From Bemisia tabaci (Eukaryota; Arthropoda; Insecta; Hemiptera; Aleyrodidae), in assembly GCF_918797505.1 (NCBI RefSeq), contig NC_092797.1, positions 16,567,372 through 16,631,371 of the forward strand: a stretch of DNA of 64,000 bases, in the 5' to 3' direction. Of the stretch, positions 22,091 to 34,168 are shown one piece after another (the stretch's first letter is position 1; each line of letters begins with the position of its first letter). Both the position numbers and the translations under genes were made by a program. A model generated the notes under the pieces. The model had not been told where the DNA came from, made no database searches, and saw nothing but the letters and a program-made list of their open reading frames with translations.

Positions 22091-22672
22091 TGCTGCCGTG
22101 ATAGCAAAGAGAGCAGTAGGTGTCAGATTTTCGAAATTGAGTCTCCTTCAAAATTCGTCGAAACTCTTTTTTAGATGAAATCACTGAAATTGCTAAAATA
22201 GCGATTTTCATCTTAATTGTATCAAAACGACACTCACGAAAAAGCCGAAGTGCGCAAAAAATGACGTAGTTTTAGGTATGACAGCAGTAAGTGACAATAT
22301 TCCTCCAGAGAGCCAATGAAAACAGTGCTTTCAAGTAAAATGCCGCCCTCTTCTGTGAATTTCTAACCTGAAAATGCGTTTCTTGTGTGCCCAAAACGCA
22401 ACCACAAAAGCATGCAGAGGATAGCTCTCACGGCTGTCTTGCCTAACAATAGCCCAGTATGAAAATGAAATATACCCTTTTTTTGTAATTAAAATAAAAT
22501 CAATCGATTTTCAATCATCCAAACGATTTCTCGGAGTCTTTCGGACGACTAGTGGCATTTTGACACAGAACGGAGGCTTCTTTCAAAAAATTTTCCGGTC
22601 AGAAGCTACCGAGCCCGTTTTCTCAAAACTTCATTTTTACACTTACTACTCTCTTCGCTATCATAGCAGTAT
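22091..22672. mobile_element. About 580 bp element with 25-30 bp inverted ends
   Basis: TGCTGCCGTGATAGCAAAGA then GAGCAGTA at the left is similar to the reverse complement of TACTACTCTCTTCGCTATCA then TAGCAGTAT at the right. The interior is AT-rich and non-coding. Confidence 0.55.
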
Positions 22673-23514
22673 GGACACCAGGATCTATATTGAGGCTATA
22701 ATTATAGAGACAAAAAAGGCGACAGCTTCGAATGAGAGCGGGGTTCTTGCCGCTTTTGACGGTTATCATTTCCTGCCACGAAAAATATCTAAGCCAAGTT
22801 AATATCTAAGTGTTTTGTTAAGCTCAAAATCTGTTTTTAAAGTAATTAAATACGTTTCATCGTGTTAATCACGTAAAATTCTCGGTCCTATATGCGAATT
22901 AATCAATCCAGAATTTTGGGAATGAGGTCCGCCATTTTTATGTGTCTTAAAATCCCCGACACTGTGCCATTTACACGTAGATTCTGTAGTATTTCTTAAT
23001 TTTTTAAATTCTGTACTACACTATTTTGATCTCTCCTCTAAGGTAATAAAAGCACCAAATAAACGTATCTACCGACCAACCACACTACCACTTTAAACAT
23101 ACCTACAGTTATTCACGTCAGATGTTACTTATAGAAAACGTCTCGACTGTTCGATGGTATCGGTTTATCTGTTACTTTTGCACCAATAACACCGACAAAA
23201 TGTGGTAAAGAGGAGGTGGTTAATTAATTTTTTTCTAATCGATATTCTAGTTGTTTTTTTTTAAATCAAAGCCAGCAGAATTTTAATCAGCGATTGCGAA
23301 TTAACGTCGAACTTCGCTTTAAAAATTACTTGTATTTGAGCCAAAAGTCAGAGCAAATCGGTATCAAATCACATCAAAAGCCTTATAAAAATCCTAAAAT
23401 CCTGTAATACTGAACAAAAAGAAGGATAAAGTTGCCGCGTGGACGGGTTTTCTGAGCGCATTCAAACTTTGGATGAATTTTGAGGCCGAGTTAGACGCGA
23501 ATGCGAATGTCCTT

Positions 23515-23678
23515 CGATGGCGTAGCGTGCTTTGCGCTATATCGATTGATCTACCATTTAAGCCTATCGAAAAGGATCGATAAACAGGGTGTTCGTAACG
23601 AATACCTTCATAATAGCTTCTTTACCATAGCTTTAAATGAGGAAATATAGATGATCGATCATTCACACCTCGCCTCTG
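23515..23678. mobile_element. hAT-type MITE (CAGTGGCGTGGCG family), copy 3
   Basis: Ends CGATGGCGTAGCGTGC and CACCTCGCCTCTG. Flanks ATGTCCTT and ATACCCTT match at 6 of 8 positions. Same orientation as copy 2. Confidence 0.75.
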
Positions 23679-24160
23679 ATACCCTTCATTCTTGGTGTAT
23701 AATGATTCCCTCCATACACCTACATACGGTAGTGTTCTGTTTACGTGCGTAAACAGAAGTATGTGTTGCAAAGCATCCAAGAGCACTGTAAAAACGACTT
23801 TCAAATATATGAAAAAAGGGGGCAAAAAAGTAAAAAGGAAAACAAAAATGAAATCTCTTTCAAGCCTTTTCTAATTTCCCAGCTTTGACCTTCGAACCAC
23901 GTCACAGCCTGGCTACAAAAAAAAACATCATATTTTTTACTTAGCTATATGAATGATTCTCTCCCTTTATACGCGTCATTTTTGACGTGAGCAAACAGCG
24001 AATATGCGTCAATTTTGAAGGTTGATCAGCTATAAATCAAGCTCATATTTTCAGTCATTTCTGAAAGACTTTTCGTATAGGAGGGCCCTAAACGGTTTAA
24101 AATATTTTTAGGGGATCTTTTAAACAGCATAATCAGAAGTATTATTTTTACAAACCTTAA

Positions 24161-25023
24161 CAGGGCCGGACTTACCTACTTGCCGCCCATGGGCCGCCTG
24201 TATTGCGTCGCCCCCTTCTCAGTCGTTTTGAGACATCATTAAAGAACCGTCAAGTGAATGTGCCGGAGGGCAAGGGGTGCATAAGACGCGTTTACTCGTG
24301 TTGGACACATTTTTTGCGAAAGCCCTACCAACGCTACTAGCAAAAGTTCACGGAACTTTGTGCGAAAGTTAAGTCCCGTAAACCTATCTCTTTGTGGACA
24401 AGGCCTTCCAGTCATAAGAAATGAACGAAAAATTATGAAAGAACAAACATATGTGGATGAATGATTTTAACTTCCGCCGCCGCGCCTCGCAGACCGCACT
24501 GTATCTGACACAATGCGTGAAGTATTCACGCAGTCTTGTAGGCGCTATGCGTCTCACGCTGATCGCACTGTGTTTGCCACAATGCGTGAGGTAATCATGC
24601 ATTCTTGCAGGCGCTATCCGTTTCACGCTCTCCGAAATGACCGCACTGTGTTTGATGCAATGCGTGAAGTATTCGTGCAGTCTTGTAGGCGCTAATATGT
24701 GTTACATGCCGATCGCCGCGAGTCTTCGTCATCATTTCTCTCTAGGTAAGTCGCGCCGTTCCAGGCCAAATTGCGTGTTTGGTTTCTCTCTTAACTCGAC
24801 TAATTAAAGGTGCTGTCTCTTGTATCACTGAAAGACGACAAAAGTAGAAATTACTATACTCTCAGAAAATTAGAGATTTTGTCGCCCTTTCTCGTTTGTA
24901 ATTTTTTTTCTAAATCCGAATTTTTTTATACCTACATTTAAAAAAATTGCAAAATTTGCTGCCCCTTATAGATTTGCCGCCATGGGCCGCGGCCCATGTG
25001 ACCACCCCCTTAATCCGGCCCTG
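24161..25023. mobile_element. 863 bp non-autonomous hAT-type element (CAGGGCCGG ends), copy 1
   Basis: Begins CAGGGCCGGACTTA and ends TTAATCCGGCCCTG. Flanks AACCTTAA and AACCTCAA form an 8 bp duplication with one mismatch. Just inside both ends lie GCCGCCCATGGGCCGC-type palindromic sequences. The middle holds a 70-80 bp minisatellite (24484-24720). No transposase reading frame was seen. Confidence 0.85.
24484..24720 (-). repeat. 70-80 bp minisatellite inside hAT-type element, copy 1
   Basis: About three units with core GCGTGAAGTATTCxxGCAGT and CTTGTAGGCGCTA, spaced about 70-85 bp. Because units are open in several frames they produce spurious short reading frames. Related arrays lie at 27957-28090 and 31085-31390. 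Confidence 0.8.
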
Positions 25024-25611
25024 AACCTCAATCGAGTAAAATTCAACAGAAAAACTTCGGAGACATATTTCGCAAGGGATTACAATGATTTAACTATAGA
25101 AAAAACCGAAATATAAAATTAACAATGCCATGATTTTGACAGACTTTGAGGAAAGTATCTGAAGGAAGGTAGGTAAGGCTACATTAAAATGTTCTGCGAA
25201 ATTCGCAAATAAGTTTTCGTTTTTGCTTTACATTTTTTTTGCAGTGAAAAATAATTTGCAGTGTTGGAAGGATTTATTTCTGAAGATACACTGTTGAATT
25301 TTCATGGGCGGATTTCACGGACGCCCCCCCCCCCCCCGTCCGCCCAAAAATAGGAGGAAGAAAAAGGAGGAAAAAAAACAAGGAAGGAACGGGGGAAAGG
25401 GGAAGGAAGAACGCTCAGATTTGATAATTATTCATGACGAACTTGACTCAAATTGCATATTAGATGCTTTAAAATTTCGATTTCGAATTTATTGGGGAAG
25501 TCTCCCGGATTCTCATGCCACCCCTCTCATTTTAAGTGCCTGAATCCGCTTAGGAGAATTTTACTGAATCTTCGTGAAAACTATCCTTCTTAAGATGCTC
25601 TGTTCAGCGGG

Positions 25612-25873
25612 CTGATTATTGAAATTAATAGACATAGCTATAGACCTAGGAGACAGAGGAAAAATGAAGCTAGCCTATTGGTTAAAATGGGTAGTTGTAT
25701 TAGACAAAAGAAGTGAGTAATAGACTAACTAACGGCAACCCACGAGAGACCCGAAAGGTGGTCCGTCATTTCCCCGTAAGTCTATGAGAAACACCCGCCT
25801 CGACCAATAGGATCGCTCCATACTTTATACGTCTTCTTTGTGCATAGCTTTGTCTATCAATTTCAATAATCAG
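25612..25873. mobile_element. TIR element (GATTATTGAA family), copy 2
   Basis: CTGATTATTGAAATTAATAG at the left, TCTATCAATTTCAATAATCA at the right. The centre shares GGCAACCC, CGAGAGACCC and GTCATTTCCCC with copy 1. Confidence 0.75.
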
Positions 25874-26611
25874 TCCCCAGGGCTCTGCTTATGCTTAACC
25901 ACAATGTTAACCATACGAGACCTCTCGAGCGGAAAAAGTTGTTTAATGAACGGACCCTACCGTAAACCACAGGCACAATACCCCTCACCCCTCCCATCCT
26001 TAAGATAAAAGTCTCAAAACTTTAATTTCCCTTACCATTGTTACCACGTCACTTTCGTCAATGCACAACTTTTACTTCGAAGCTCGATGAAAAGGAATAC
26101 TTTTTTGAGCGACGGATGTTGGGAGGAAAGGACACCGCGCACCGACAATTTACAGCGGGAGACTGATCAACCTCTTCTACGCGACGTGATCTGTGTTCCA
26201 CTCGAAAGGTGACCTTGAGAATAGAAAACCGAGAATGAAACTAGGGAAAATGAAAAATGGGGGGCAGACTTTTCCGGGACATCGAGCGAATTTCCAATTC
26301 AGCTTCCTTCTCCCCGCGCCGTCGACAGATCGATCGCGGGAGACTGGGATTTTCTCGGGATTAGATTCGGAACAACCGGATGACGTAATGAGTCTCTCGC
26401 TGAACATGAGTTCATTACTCATTCGGTAAGCGAAGGTTTCTATTCTCATGAAAATTTCGTTTCATCACATCTTCGACAGAAATGGGTCACTATACACTAC
26501 TATACAGGGCGAGGGATTACGTGACATCGCTTAGGTTCATTCGTCAAATTTTTTCGCAAAACACGGTTCCAAATTTTTAACTCATAAAAATCACAAGAAA
26601 CAGCATTTACT

Positions 26612-26865
26612 CTGCCGTGTTAGGAAAAAACGTCGTATGAACATCCGAGTGTTGCTAAATTTCCCTCACTAAAATGTTTATTTTTAAGGGAATTTATGAA
26701 TATTTTTTCCTGAATTCACAGGAGCTTCTCAAGAAATTGCGAAAACAATTATGTGAAAAATTGGAAGAAAAATATCCATATAAATTTTCCGGGAAAGTCG
26801 TGTTTTATCAAAGGAAATTTGGCAACGTCTGAAGGTTTTTACGGTGTTTTTCCTCTGCACGGCAA
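26612..26865. mobile_element. TIR element (GCTGCCGTGCTAAGGA family), copy 3
   Basis: Ends CTGCCGTGTTAGGAAAAAAC and GTGTTTTTCCTCTGCACGGCA; about 254 bp. The body, with AAATTGGAAGAAAAATATCC, is close to copy 1. Confidence 0.75.
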
Positions 26866-27956
26866 CACTATATTCGTCGATTCTAGGTTCTTGCTTGCCG
26901 AAAAACCAAAATGTTATCATAATAGACCACTGAACTAATGAGGGTTCTCTTTACGTTGAAAGAGTTTTTCTTAGAGATTACAAATACTTTGCGTTTAGTT
27001 AGGAAAGAATTCATAGATTCTAACATTCGCTGTTGGTTGAATAATATGGTGTTAGCGTTAGATTTGACCTATGTTGATTTTGGTTTTTTCGTGAACCCAA
27101 ATATTGAATTTCCGATTCAAATGTAAACTATGTGCCCTACTCTATCACTCACAGGTTACTTTTTGGCCTTTTTTAAACATGTTTGACATGTTTGGTATAA
27201 AATTTTGTCTTGGAATACTTTAATCTTTTATTTTTTGTACATTTCCACTGATCTCTACTTTTATCAGGTGTTAATGCCCTATATTTTGTAAAAGCATTTT
27301 GCAAAGCAGTTAGTTTTTTTAACGTACTAACCACATTTAGTTCATTATAATCAGCTATTTCATAAGAATGTAAGTTCACTAAGTAAGTTAAATTCGAAGC
27401 AGATCTGAAACATTTCATCAAATTTTTTTGGAGCTGCAGTAGGCCAGAGGAAAGAGTGACGGATTGAGATCCATTGATGTCGTGCGGTCTATTGTTTAAT
27501 GGAGATCGGCACCGGCCGAAGGGTTGCGCTGGTCGGTAATCCAGTATTGTGCGCGAAAAGTCTAGGAAAATATTTGAGGATTGTGCGAAAAAGGCACAAG
27601 GATTGCGCGAATAGAAACCTTAACGTCTGCTACAGGAATACGCGAATTTTAAAATGAAGTTAATTTAAGGTAGAAATTTGGCAAAGCAGGAAACAATTCG
27701 AAAATACACACATTATTGTGTTACGCTAGTTTAGGTTAGTTTGTAAACAAATCGTCGATGTCTTACCCTCTGATGATAAATGAAGTGATATGATTGAATA
27801 TTGGTCGAGGGTACAACTTTTCTCGGAAAAAAATATTTACTGGAAAGAAACGAGGCAACGTTGAAATACTAATGCGGCGTCAAAATACAACATGGGCCGT
27901 AAAGTTCTGTTATTCGATGCCGGATTATTGTAACGGGAGTTCGGGTAATCGCGCCA

Positions 27957-28090
27957 AACACTGCAGCCGGCGTTAAACGTATAGTAGCGCCTGCAAGACT
28001 GCGTGAATACTTCTCGCATTGCGCCAAACGCAGTGCAGTCGGTCAATTGGCCTGAAACGCATATCAGCGCCTACAAGAATGTATAGACAT
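27957..28090 (+). repeat. Minisatellite fragment without element ends
   Basis: Two units with GCGCCTGCAAGACTGCGTGA and AGCGCCTACAAGAATGT, the same family as the arrays inside the hAT-type elements, but no CAGGGCCGG ends nearby. Probably a remnant of a third element. Confidence 0.6.
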
Positions 28091-28358
28091 GCTGTTGGAC
28101 TGCGAGTCATCATTTTTGACTTTCTGCTCAAGTTTTTATCATAATTAAAGGGGAAATATGTATCCTCATTGTAATGATTCATAAACTCAGATGAGATTCA
28201 ATTTTGTTGTGGTTACATTTAAAGGTAATAATTACCTGCTACGAAAATTCGATTTATAAATTTGCCATGCTCTTTCTTCGCGCGACTAAGCGAGGGGTTC
28301 TTCTAATTTCTCTAGAAATTCTGATGAAATATTTCAGAGTTTTTCAGTTGAATTTTAA

Positions 28359-28623
28359 GGTGATTCGTCAAGCTTTCTGACGTAGTCAAACTGGCATGCG
28401 ATATGTTGCATACATTACGTTAAAAATCTCGGCAGCTTTTGAGTTTTCAGCCAAAAAAAATAACGAAAGCCTCTGCGCACGAGCCTACAGAATTATTTCA
28501 AAATTCTTAAAGGCTCATGCACAGTGGCTACCGTCTTTTCTTTGGCTAAAAATTCAAAATCCGCCGAAATTTTTGCCATAATTGATGCGATATATCGCAC
28601 GCCAGTAACCGTAACGAATCACC
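28359..28623. mobile_element. 265 bp palindromic MITE with TTAA duplication
   Basis: TTAA lies directly outside both ends; the ends are GGTGATTCGT and ACGAATCACC. The two halves are inverted copies over almost the whole length (TGGCATGCGATATGTTGCAT versus its partner near 28590). TTAA is the target of piggyBac-type elements, though the ends do not show the usual CCC start. Confidence 0.65.
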
Positions 28624-28702
28624 TTAACACCGCCGGTTTTTGTACGATCTTACAATGAGGAATCCGTCAAAAATAGAGTTATTGCAGACATACAGTGGTA
28701 CC

Positions 28703-28939
28703 GCACAGTGTATCAAGTCAATTAGAAAGGTCGGACATGAAATGTTTGACAAAAACTGCGAATTTGGATGTTTATTACGTCACATTTCAAATTTAAAATG
28801 ATGCTACTAGAAGAAAATTTCACGAGGGGACACAAATGGAACCATTTTTAGAACCTCAAAGTTTTGTATAAACTGAGTTATAAGCGTTTAAAATTTCCGT
28901 ATTTTGTCCGCCCTCTCCTATTGACTCGATCCACTGTGC
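28703..28939. mobile_element. 237 bp TIR element (GCACAGTG ends)
   Basis: GCACAGTGTATCAAGTCAAT at the left is mirrored by ATTGACTCGATCCACTGTGC at the right, continuing into a GGACA-rich stretch. No clear target duplication. Confidence 0.65.
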
Positions 28940-30710
28940 ACCGTTGAAAAGGAGCCGTGATAGAGGGGCTCTGAAATTTTGGATGATAGTATGACATCTG
29001 AAAGAGGCAAAATAATAGGTATCACATCTTTTTTTACTGACTTACGTCACTCCTCTGTGAGTAATTTACTGTTGAAGATAAAATTTTCGTTCAAGTGTTT
29101 CTATAGCTATCGAGAATATCCGGAAGTTTGAAAGAAGCGCTCTTGATTTTAGGGCGATTTTCGATTTTTGATCGTGCTTTGATGGTAATAACTCGACTCG
29201 GCAAACACTCTCTATCGGTTAAACACATGTTTTGTCACTTTTCAAATAGGTAAAAATTGCGTCAGATATTTTCGCAGACTGGAAACAAATAAGCACTGAA
29301 AAATTGAAACCCACAAATATGGTTTACATTTGACCTAAACGTCTAAAGTTGTGCAAAAAATCCACAACGAAACTTATCGAAGGTTCTGTGCAGTTCATTT
29401 AAAGACAGGTCCACCTTTTAACCTGTGACACGACACGAGACGTTAACCTACTGCGTAAAATGGTAGTTTTATTTATTTATTTATTTTTATGAGCTGCAGT
29501 TATTTGGATTTTAGTTTATAATTTTCTGTTGCACTACGTACATACTTCCCACCAAAAGCAGACGGCCGACTTAATATCAAAGAAACACCAGATTAGGTAC
29601 CGTGAAAGTTTGCTTTTGACTATCTCTACCCCAAAAAAAAGGTAATATCACTGCGGAGGTGACAAGATTTTTATATTATGTGTTAAGCATTAAACTAGGC
29701 ACACATTTCAAGATATCTACCTTTACTCGATCCTCAGAAAGAATTACTTCCAATTAAGATGATGTGGATTTTTGTGAACAAATCTGATCGAAGGTGAAAA
29801 CCCCCTCAAAAATTGCACTTTTGATTCATTTCTTAAATATAAGAGTTTATTCCGGAATATTTCAAACTGTGACCTTTGAAACTTGTTGAACGATTAAATT
29901 GAAAATTCAGGGGAGGATTTTTTCCAGACTTTGAAACTGCGCATTAAGTGGGCTTATCCGAGGATGGTGACGACCGCTGGAGCACCGGTGCCCTCCGGAA
30001 CAGCGCGAGGACTAGCCCGAACATGTCTAATTTTAGCCTACTTGCGATTCACTACTCGGACGGATTTCATTACTAAAGTCTGATTAAAGTCTGATACCCT
30101 TGTCAATAAATTGTCCAGCCAATCGGAGCATCGGTTGGGTCCATTCAGGCGCGACTCTGATCTGGGCATCAATTGAGGTCAATTTCGTCTTTGGTGTTGG
30201 AAGTGTGAACTCTTCAACCTTTGATGTATTGGCTAAGTCCGCGACAAGGATGAATATCGGCTGCTTTCAGATCGTCCGAATCGGCGGCAGCTCCGCCCGG
30301 TGCGGTGCAGCGATGCAGGACCGATGATCCAGGTGAGTGGTGAGCAACGTCCAGCAATGGCTCTAGAGCCCTGGATAGACGATCAAATTCCGAACCACTT
30401 CCGCTCAAAGTATAGACATGCTGATGACTGATGGTTACCATCTACCATCAAATTTTGTACTATTTTGTTCAAAGTAAGATCAGAATGGAGTAGCACCATT
30501 CATAATTTCCTGCCACAGGAAACATTTCTGCCAAGTTTTCATTTTAAAATTAAGCAAATTAATGAGTTCAAGACTGATGACTCCCGACACTTTGATGGTA
30601 ATTGGTTCGGGAATTTGATCGTGTATCGAGACCTTAAGATGGAGAAGCCTTCAAGAAGAGCAGAAAGGGCACTCCATCAAGGTAAGTGAAACGAAGGTGT
30701 GCTCCTTTGC
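28940..30710. other. Gene-free stretch with coding-like patch at 30040-30340
   Basis: 29000-30000 shows nothing. The patch at 30040-30340 is open in several frames on both strands (plus frame 30100-30327, minus frame reading FILVADLANTSKVEEF). It may be decayed coding sequence, family not recognised. Confidence 0.35.
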
Positions 30711-31084
30711 CAGTGGCGTGGCGTGCTTTGCGATACATCGGTTGATCTGCCTTTTAGACCTATGAAAAAGGATCGATATACAGAGGGTTTGCAACGAACT
30801 CCTTCATAATCGATTCCAGGGCCGGATTTAGGGGGTGGCCACACGGGCCGCGGCCCATGGCGGCAAATTTTGCAATTTTTTAAAATGTAGGTATAAAAAG
30901 AAAATTGGATTCAGAGAAAAAATTACAAACGAGAAAAGGCGACAAAAGCTCTCATTTCCTGAGAGTATATTAATTTCAAATTTTGTCATCTTTAGTATGG
31001 AGCGGCGCGGCGCGGCGCAGAGAGCAATAATGGCGAGGACTTGAGATGAAAGGAGAAGCCCTTAGCGCAGCGGTCGGCATGTAA

Positions 31085-31390
31085 CACATATTAGCACCTA
31101 CAAGACTGCATGAATGCTTCGCGCATTGCGTAAAACACAGTTCGGTCAGCAGCGGCCGACGCGCGACGTGATACGCATGGCGCCTACAAGACTGCATGAA
31201 TACTTCACGCATTACGTCAAAAACAATGCGGTCAGCGTGAAACGCATAGCGCCTACTAGACTTCATGGATACTTCACGCATTGCGTCAAACACAGTGCGT
31301 TCAGCAACGATCGGCGTGAAACGCATAGCGCCTGTAAGACTGTAGGAATATTTCACGCACTGCGCCAAATACAGTGCGGTTAGCGCGGAG
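31085..31390 (+). repeat. 70-80 bp minisatellite inside hAT-type element, copy 2
   Basis: Four or so units starting GCGCCTACAAGACTGCATGA; two measured spacings are 69 and 79 bp. Units differ by point changes and short indels (for example an added CAGCAACGATCGGC). Confidence 0.8.
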
Positions 31391-31418
31391 GCGGAAGTTA
31401 ACATTATTAAATCGCATT

Positions 31419-31681
31419 TCGACGGTGTAAGTCGGCAATCACAAAACTCGGTTTGTGACGTCGCAGATTTTTTGTCATACTTTATTTTTTAAATGGAAAA
31501 TTACTCAACCGCAATTCTTTAAAATTGCCGTGATTTTTCTTCTCTAAGCGAAGAAAATTCAGCAAAAACTTCAGTGAATGATGCCAATTTGTTCTCCTTT
31601 AAAAAAATAACATAGAGACGGAGATTTTCAGACACTGCAAACGAGTTATGTGAATATGTGATTGCCGACTTACACCGTCGA
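31419..31681. mobile_element. MITE, CGACGG family, copy nested in a hAT-type element
   Basis: Ends TCGACGGTGTAAGTCGGCAA and its reverse complement, 263 bp. It interrupts the 30817-31974 element: sequences on both sides (GCGGAAGTTAA and TTTGTTCTTxCATAA) are nearly adjacent in the related element at 24161-25023. Flanks are TT-like rather than a clean TA, so the duplication is decayed or the ends shifted. Confidence 0.75.
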
Positions 31682-32072
31682 TTTAAGTTTGTTCTTGCAT
31701 AATTTTTACGTTCATCTCTTACAAATGGAAGGCCTTGTTCACACAGAGATAGGTTTAAGGAACTTAACTTTCGCGCAAAGTTCCGTGAATTTTTGCTAGG
31801 AGCGATGGCAGGGCTTTCGCAAAAAATGTGTCCAACACGAGTAAACGAGTCTTATACACCCCTCCCCCTCCGGTACGTTCACTTGATGGTTTTTATTGAT
31901 GTTTCAAAACGAATGAGGAGGGGGCGGCAAGTTACAGGCGGCCCATGGGCGGCAAGTAGGTAAATCCGGCCCTGATTGATTCTTTACCGTACCTCCAAAT
32001 GAAGAAATATCGATAATCGATCATTCACGCCTCGCCACGGTCCTTCGCTACAGACCATCCAAAATGAATGGC

Positions 32073-32800
32073 GTAAAATCTACCTGGGAGCGAAAACAGT
32101 TTCCTGTTCGAAAAACACATATTCAGCACGCTCTAAACACACTTTGATAGGACCTGTAAAATGTGTAAACCTACTAACATAAGTCGTCCACTTGAGAGTC
32201 GCCTTCATATCGCCGCATAGGCAACAAACTTACCAGGGAGCGCGAATAGTCGTCTATCCAAAGAACACACATTTGAGAGGCTTGGAGGAATAGGCGCGTA
32301 TGAGAGCAGTTTTTGTTATTTCGAGAGATATGTGTTAGAAGTTTTGAAATCAGTCGGATCCTTGTGGCGGAAAGACAGTTCAAAATGACTTTTTGATGCT
32401 TAAATTTTAGAATTTGGGAGCGAATTTTTCACAGAATATGCATTAAGACTAGTTATACTTGAAATCATTCTTAATACCTCGTTATTTAAAAAAAAACTGC
32501 ACTTATGCACCTTAATTGTATCCAAGCATTTCGTTTATCATTCGCCAGAAACTACGATTGAACTTGCAGAAAATAAGTAGACCTATTGGTAAAGATATTC
32601 CACTTGGAAGTCGCCTTCAATCGAGACATATAGGCAACAAGCATACCACAGATCGTACACTCTGTACGAAGAACACGCAATTAAATCACTCCATAAGCGC
32701 AGATTGAACCGATAAACATCAATGTGAGCTTATTGGTAGATGTCGTCTATTTGAAGTTAGCCTTCGATTTTGCCACAAAAGCAACAATGCGAGAATTACA
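32073..32800 (+). repeat. Degenerate tandem array of a ~158 bp unit, interrupted by a MITE
   Basis: Three copies of a unit that ends in AGTCGCCTTC followed by a CATATAGGCAACAA-like part, at about 32073-32233, 32234-32642 and 32643-32800. The second copy carries a 252 bp insertion (32278-32529). Without it all units are about 158 bp. Confidence 0.65.
32278..32529. mobile_element. MITE (GGCTTGGAGG family) inserted in the 158 bp array
   Basis: AGGCTTGGAGGAATAGGCGC at the left, with a degenerate inverted partner ending TATCCAAGCAT at the right. The interior (GGATCCTTGTGGCGGAAAGA) matches the copy at 58728-58970. Confidence 0.65.
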
Positions 32801-33204
32801 AATTTCAGTTTGAATTGGGTAGTTTTTACTTGATTTCTATTTTTTGTTTTGGATCAATTAATTCTTATGGAATAATTGGTCCACTCGTTTTCAATAGATA
32901 GGTTGCAAGTACCTACGGTACAGATTTGGGTAACATGGTGATTGATGTTCTATGCAACTTAGCCAGCCAAATTTGGCATTAAAATGGATTTGGATAACAT
33001 TGGGTGATGATACTTTTCTATAGTTGACCAAATCCGAATTTGAAGGGTAAAAATGTAGAGAAAATCGCTGCTGAACAACGAGAACGAGATATTTGTGGAA
33101 CCTATTGCTTTAATTTTCCACTTCTCTGCAGCTAACAAAGGGCCAGTAAGGTACTGAAAGTGCCATATAAGAGAGACTCTACATTTTGAGAATTTTCACG
33201 GGTC

Positions 33205-33400
33205 CTTCCAAGAATCTCTCTTGAGGGCTTTGAGGGCAAGGTGCATGAGTGCAGTTTTTACAATTTCAAGAAATACGTGTTTAAGATTTCAAAATTATGG
33301 AAATCTTCATGACGGAAAGAAAGTTTGGTCTCTTTTTGAAATCAATATGAAAGCGATACTTCGTGAAACTGAAAAATTTCCGCAAAAAATTACATCATTT
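33205..33400. mobile_element. MITE fragment (GGCTTGGAGG family)
   Basis: GGGCTTTGAGGGCAAGGTGCATGAGTGCAG (shown only as a degenerate match) followed by ATGACGGAAAGAAAG resembles the left half of the family. The right end is missing or unrecognisable. Confidence 0.45.
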
Positions 33401-33963
33401 GCAAGTTGGCGCAAAATTGCGAGAATTCAGTAGAAATCACAAGAACCTGCTGAAAATCGTACTGCTCGTGAATGCTCGCCAAACTACGCAAAACCGGGCT
33501 AAAAAATTAGGAATTTTCCATACCAAAATTTTAGAATCAAACCGAACGCGGGCCAAAATCATATTCTATTATATACACAAAAAACCGGTCTGACCGGTTG
33601 TTTTGCTTCATTTTTGTTTCCATCTCCAACTGCACCCTACTGCACCAACGCTAGGAGACATGTGCTGTCTAGTGCGCAATTGTTGCTTCAAGAATTCATG
33701 ACGGGATGCATCTGAGTTTTTCAGAGGTCACGAATGTCCAGTGCTGCAAGCTTTTTGGCGGCGAAGCATCACTTTTAAGTGCATTTTTCACAAAATGCTC
33801 GGTAAAGTTGGAACGCTAGAAATCTTACCAGTCTGACCTACTTCTCAGAGCTCTATCCTACCAATGGTAGAAAATCATGATTTTCAAGAGGATGTATTTT
33901 ATCTAACTAAAACCTGCACCAATCATCATTGAAATCAAAATAATAAATTTCAACAAAAACAAC

Positions 33964-33969
33964 TTTATT
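33964..33969 (-). terminator. Probable poly(A) signal of TTC4
   Basis: AATAAA read on the minus strand, 200 bp downstream of the TTC4 stop. It is the first canonical hexamer after the stop that I found. The assignment rests on motif and position only. Confidence 0.5.
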
Positions 33970-34168
33970 TGACGAGCTTAAAGACCAAAATTTTACAATT
34001 TGTTTCTTTAAAAAAATAAAGACCTAGATGCGAGACTTAATTTTTATTACACATAGAATCATGATAGGCAACCAAGATGAAGGCTTGACGTGAGAGAAAA
34101 AGATGTCCTCAAAAAATTAATGTGTCGGAAGAGAGGTATGACCCACTACCCCTTCTATTTTAAGAAAT

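Larger units (their letters stand above)
30817..31974. mobile_element. 1158 bp non-autonomous hAT-type element (CAGGGCCGG ends), copy 2, nested
   Basis: Begins CAGGGCCGGATTTA and ends TAAATCCGGCCCTG. Flanks ATCGATTC and ATTGATTC form an 8 bp duplication with one mismatch, inside copy 4 of the 170 bp MITE. It contains the minisatellite (31085-31390) and a further inserted MITE (31419-31681). Inverted relative to copy 1. Confidence 0.85.
30711..32040. mobile_element. hAT-type MITE (CAGTGGCGTGGCG family), copy 4, split by a nested element
   Basis: The two halves 30711-30816 and 31975-32040 together make a typical copy (one 8 bp stretch is doubled by the inner insertion). Outer flanks TCCTTTGC and TCCTTCGC match at 7 of 8. 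The inner insertion is the CAGGGCCGG element 30817-31974. Confidence 0.8.

Noticed and set aside
30976..31404. 142-codon minus-strand frame with repeated RRYAFHAD-like segments
   Set aside because: It is translated minisatellite inside a non-autonomous hAT-type element; units of 69 and 79 bp do not keep one frame consistently.
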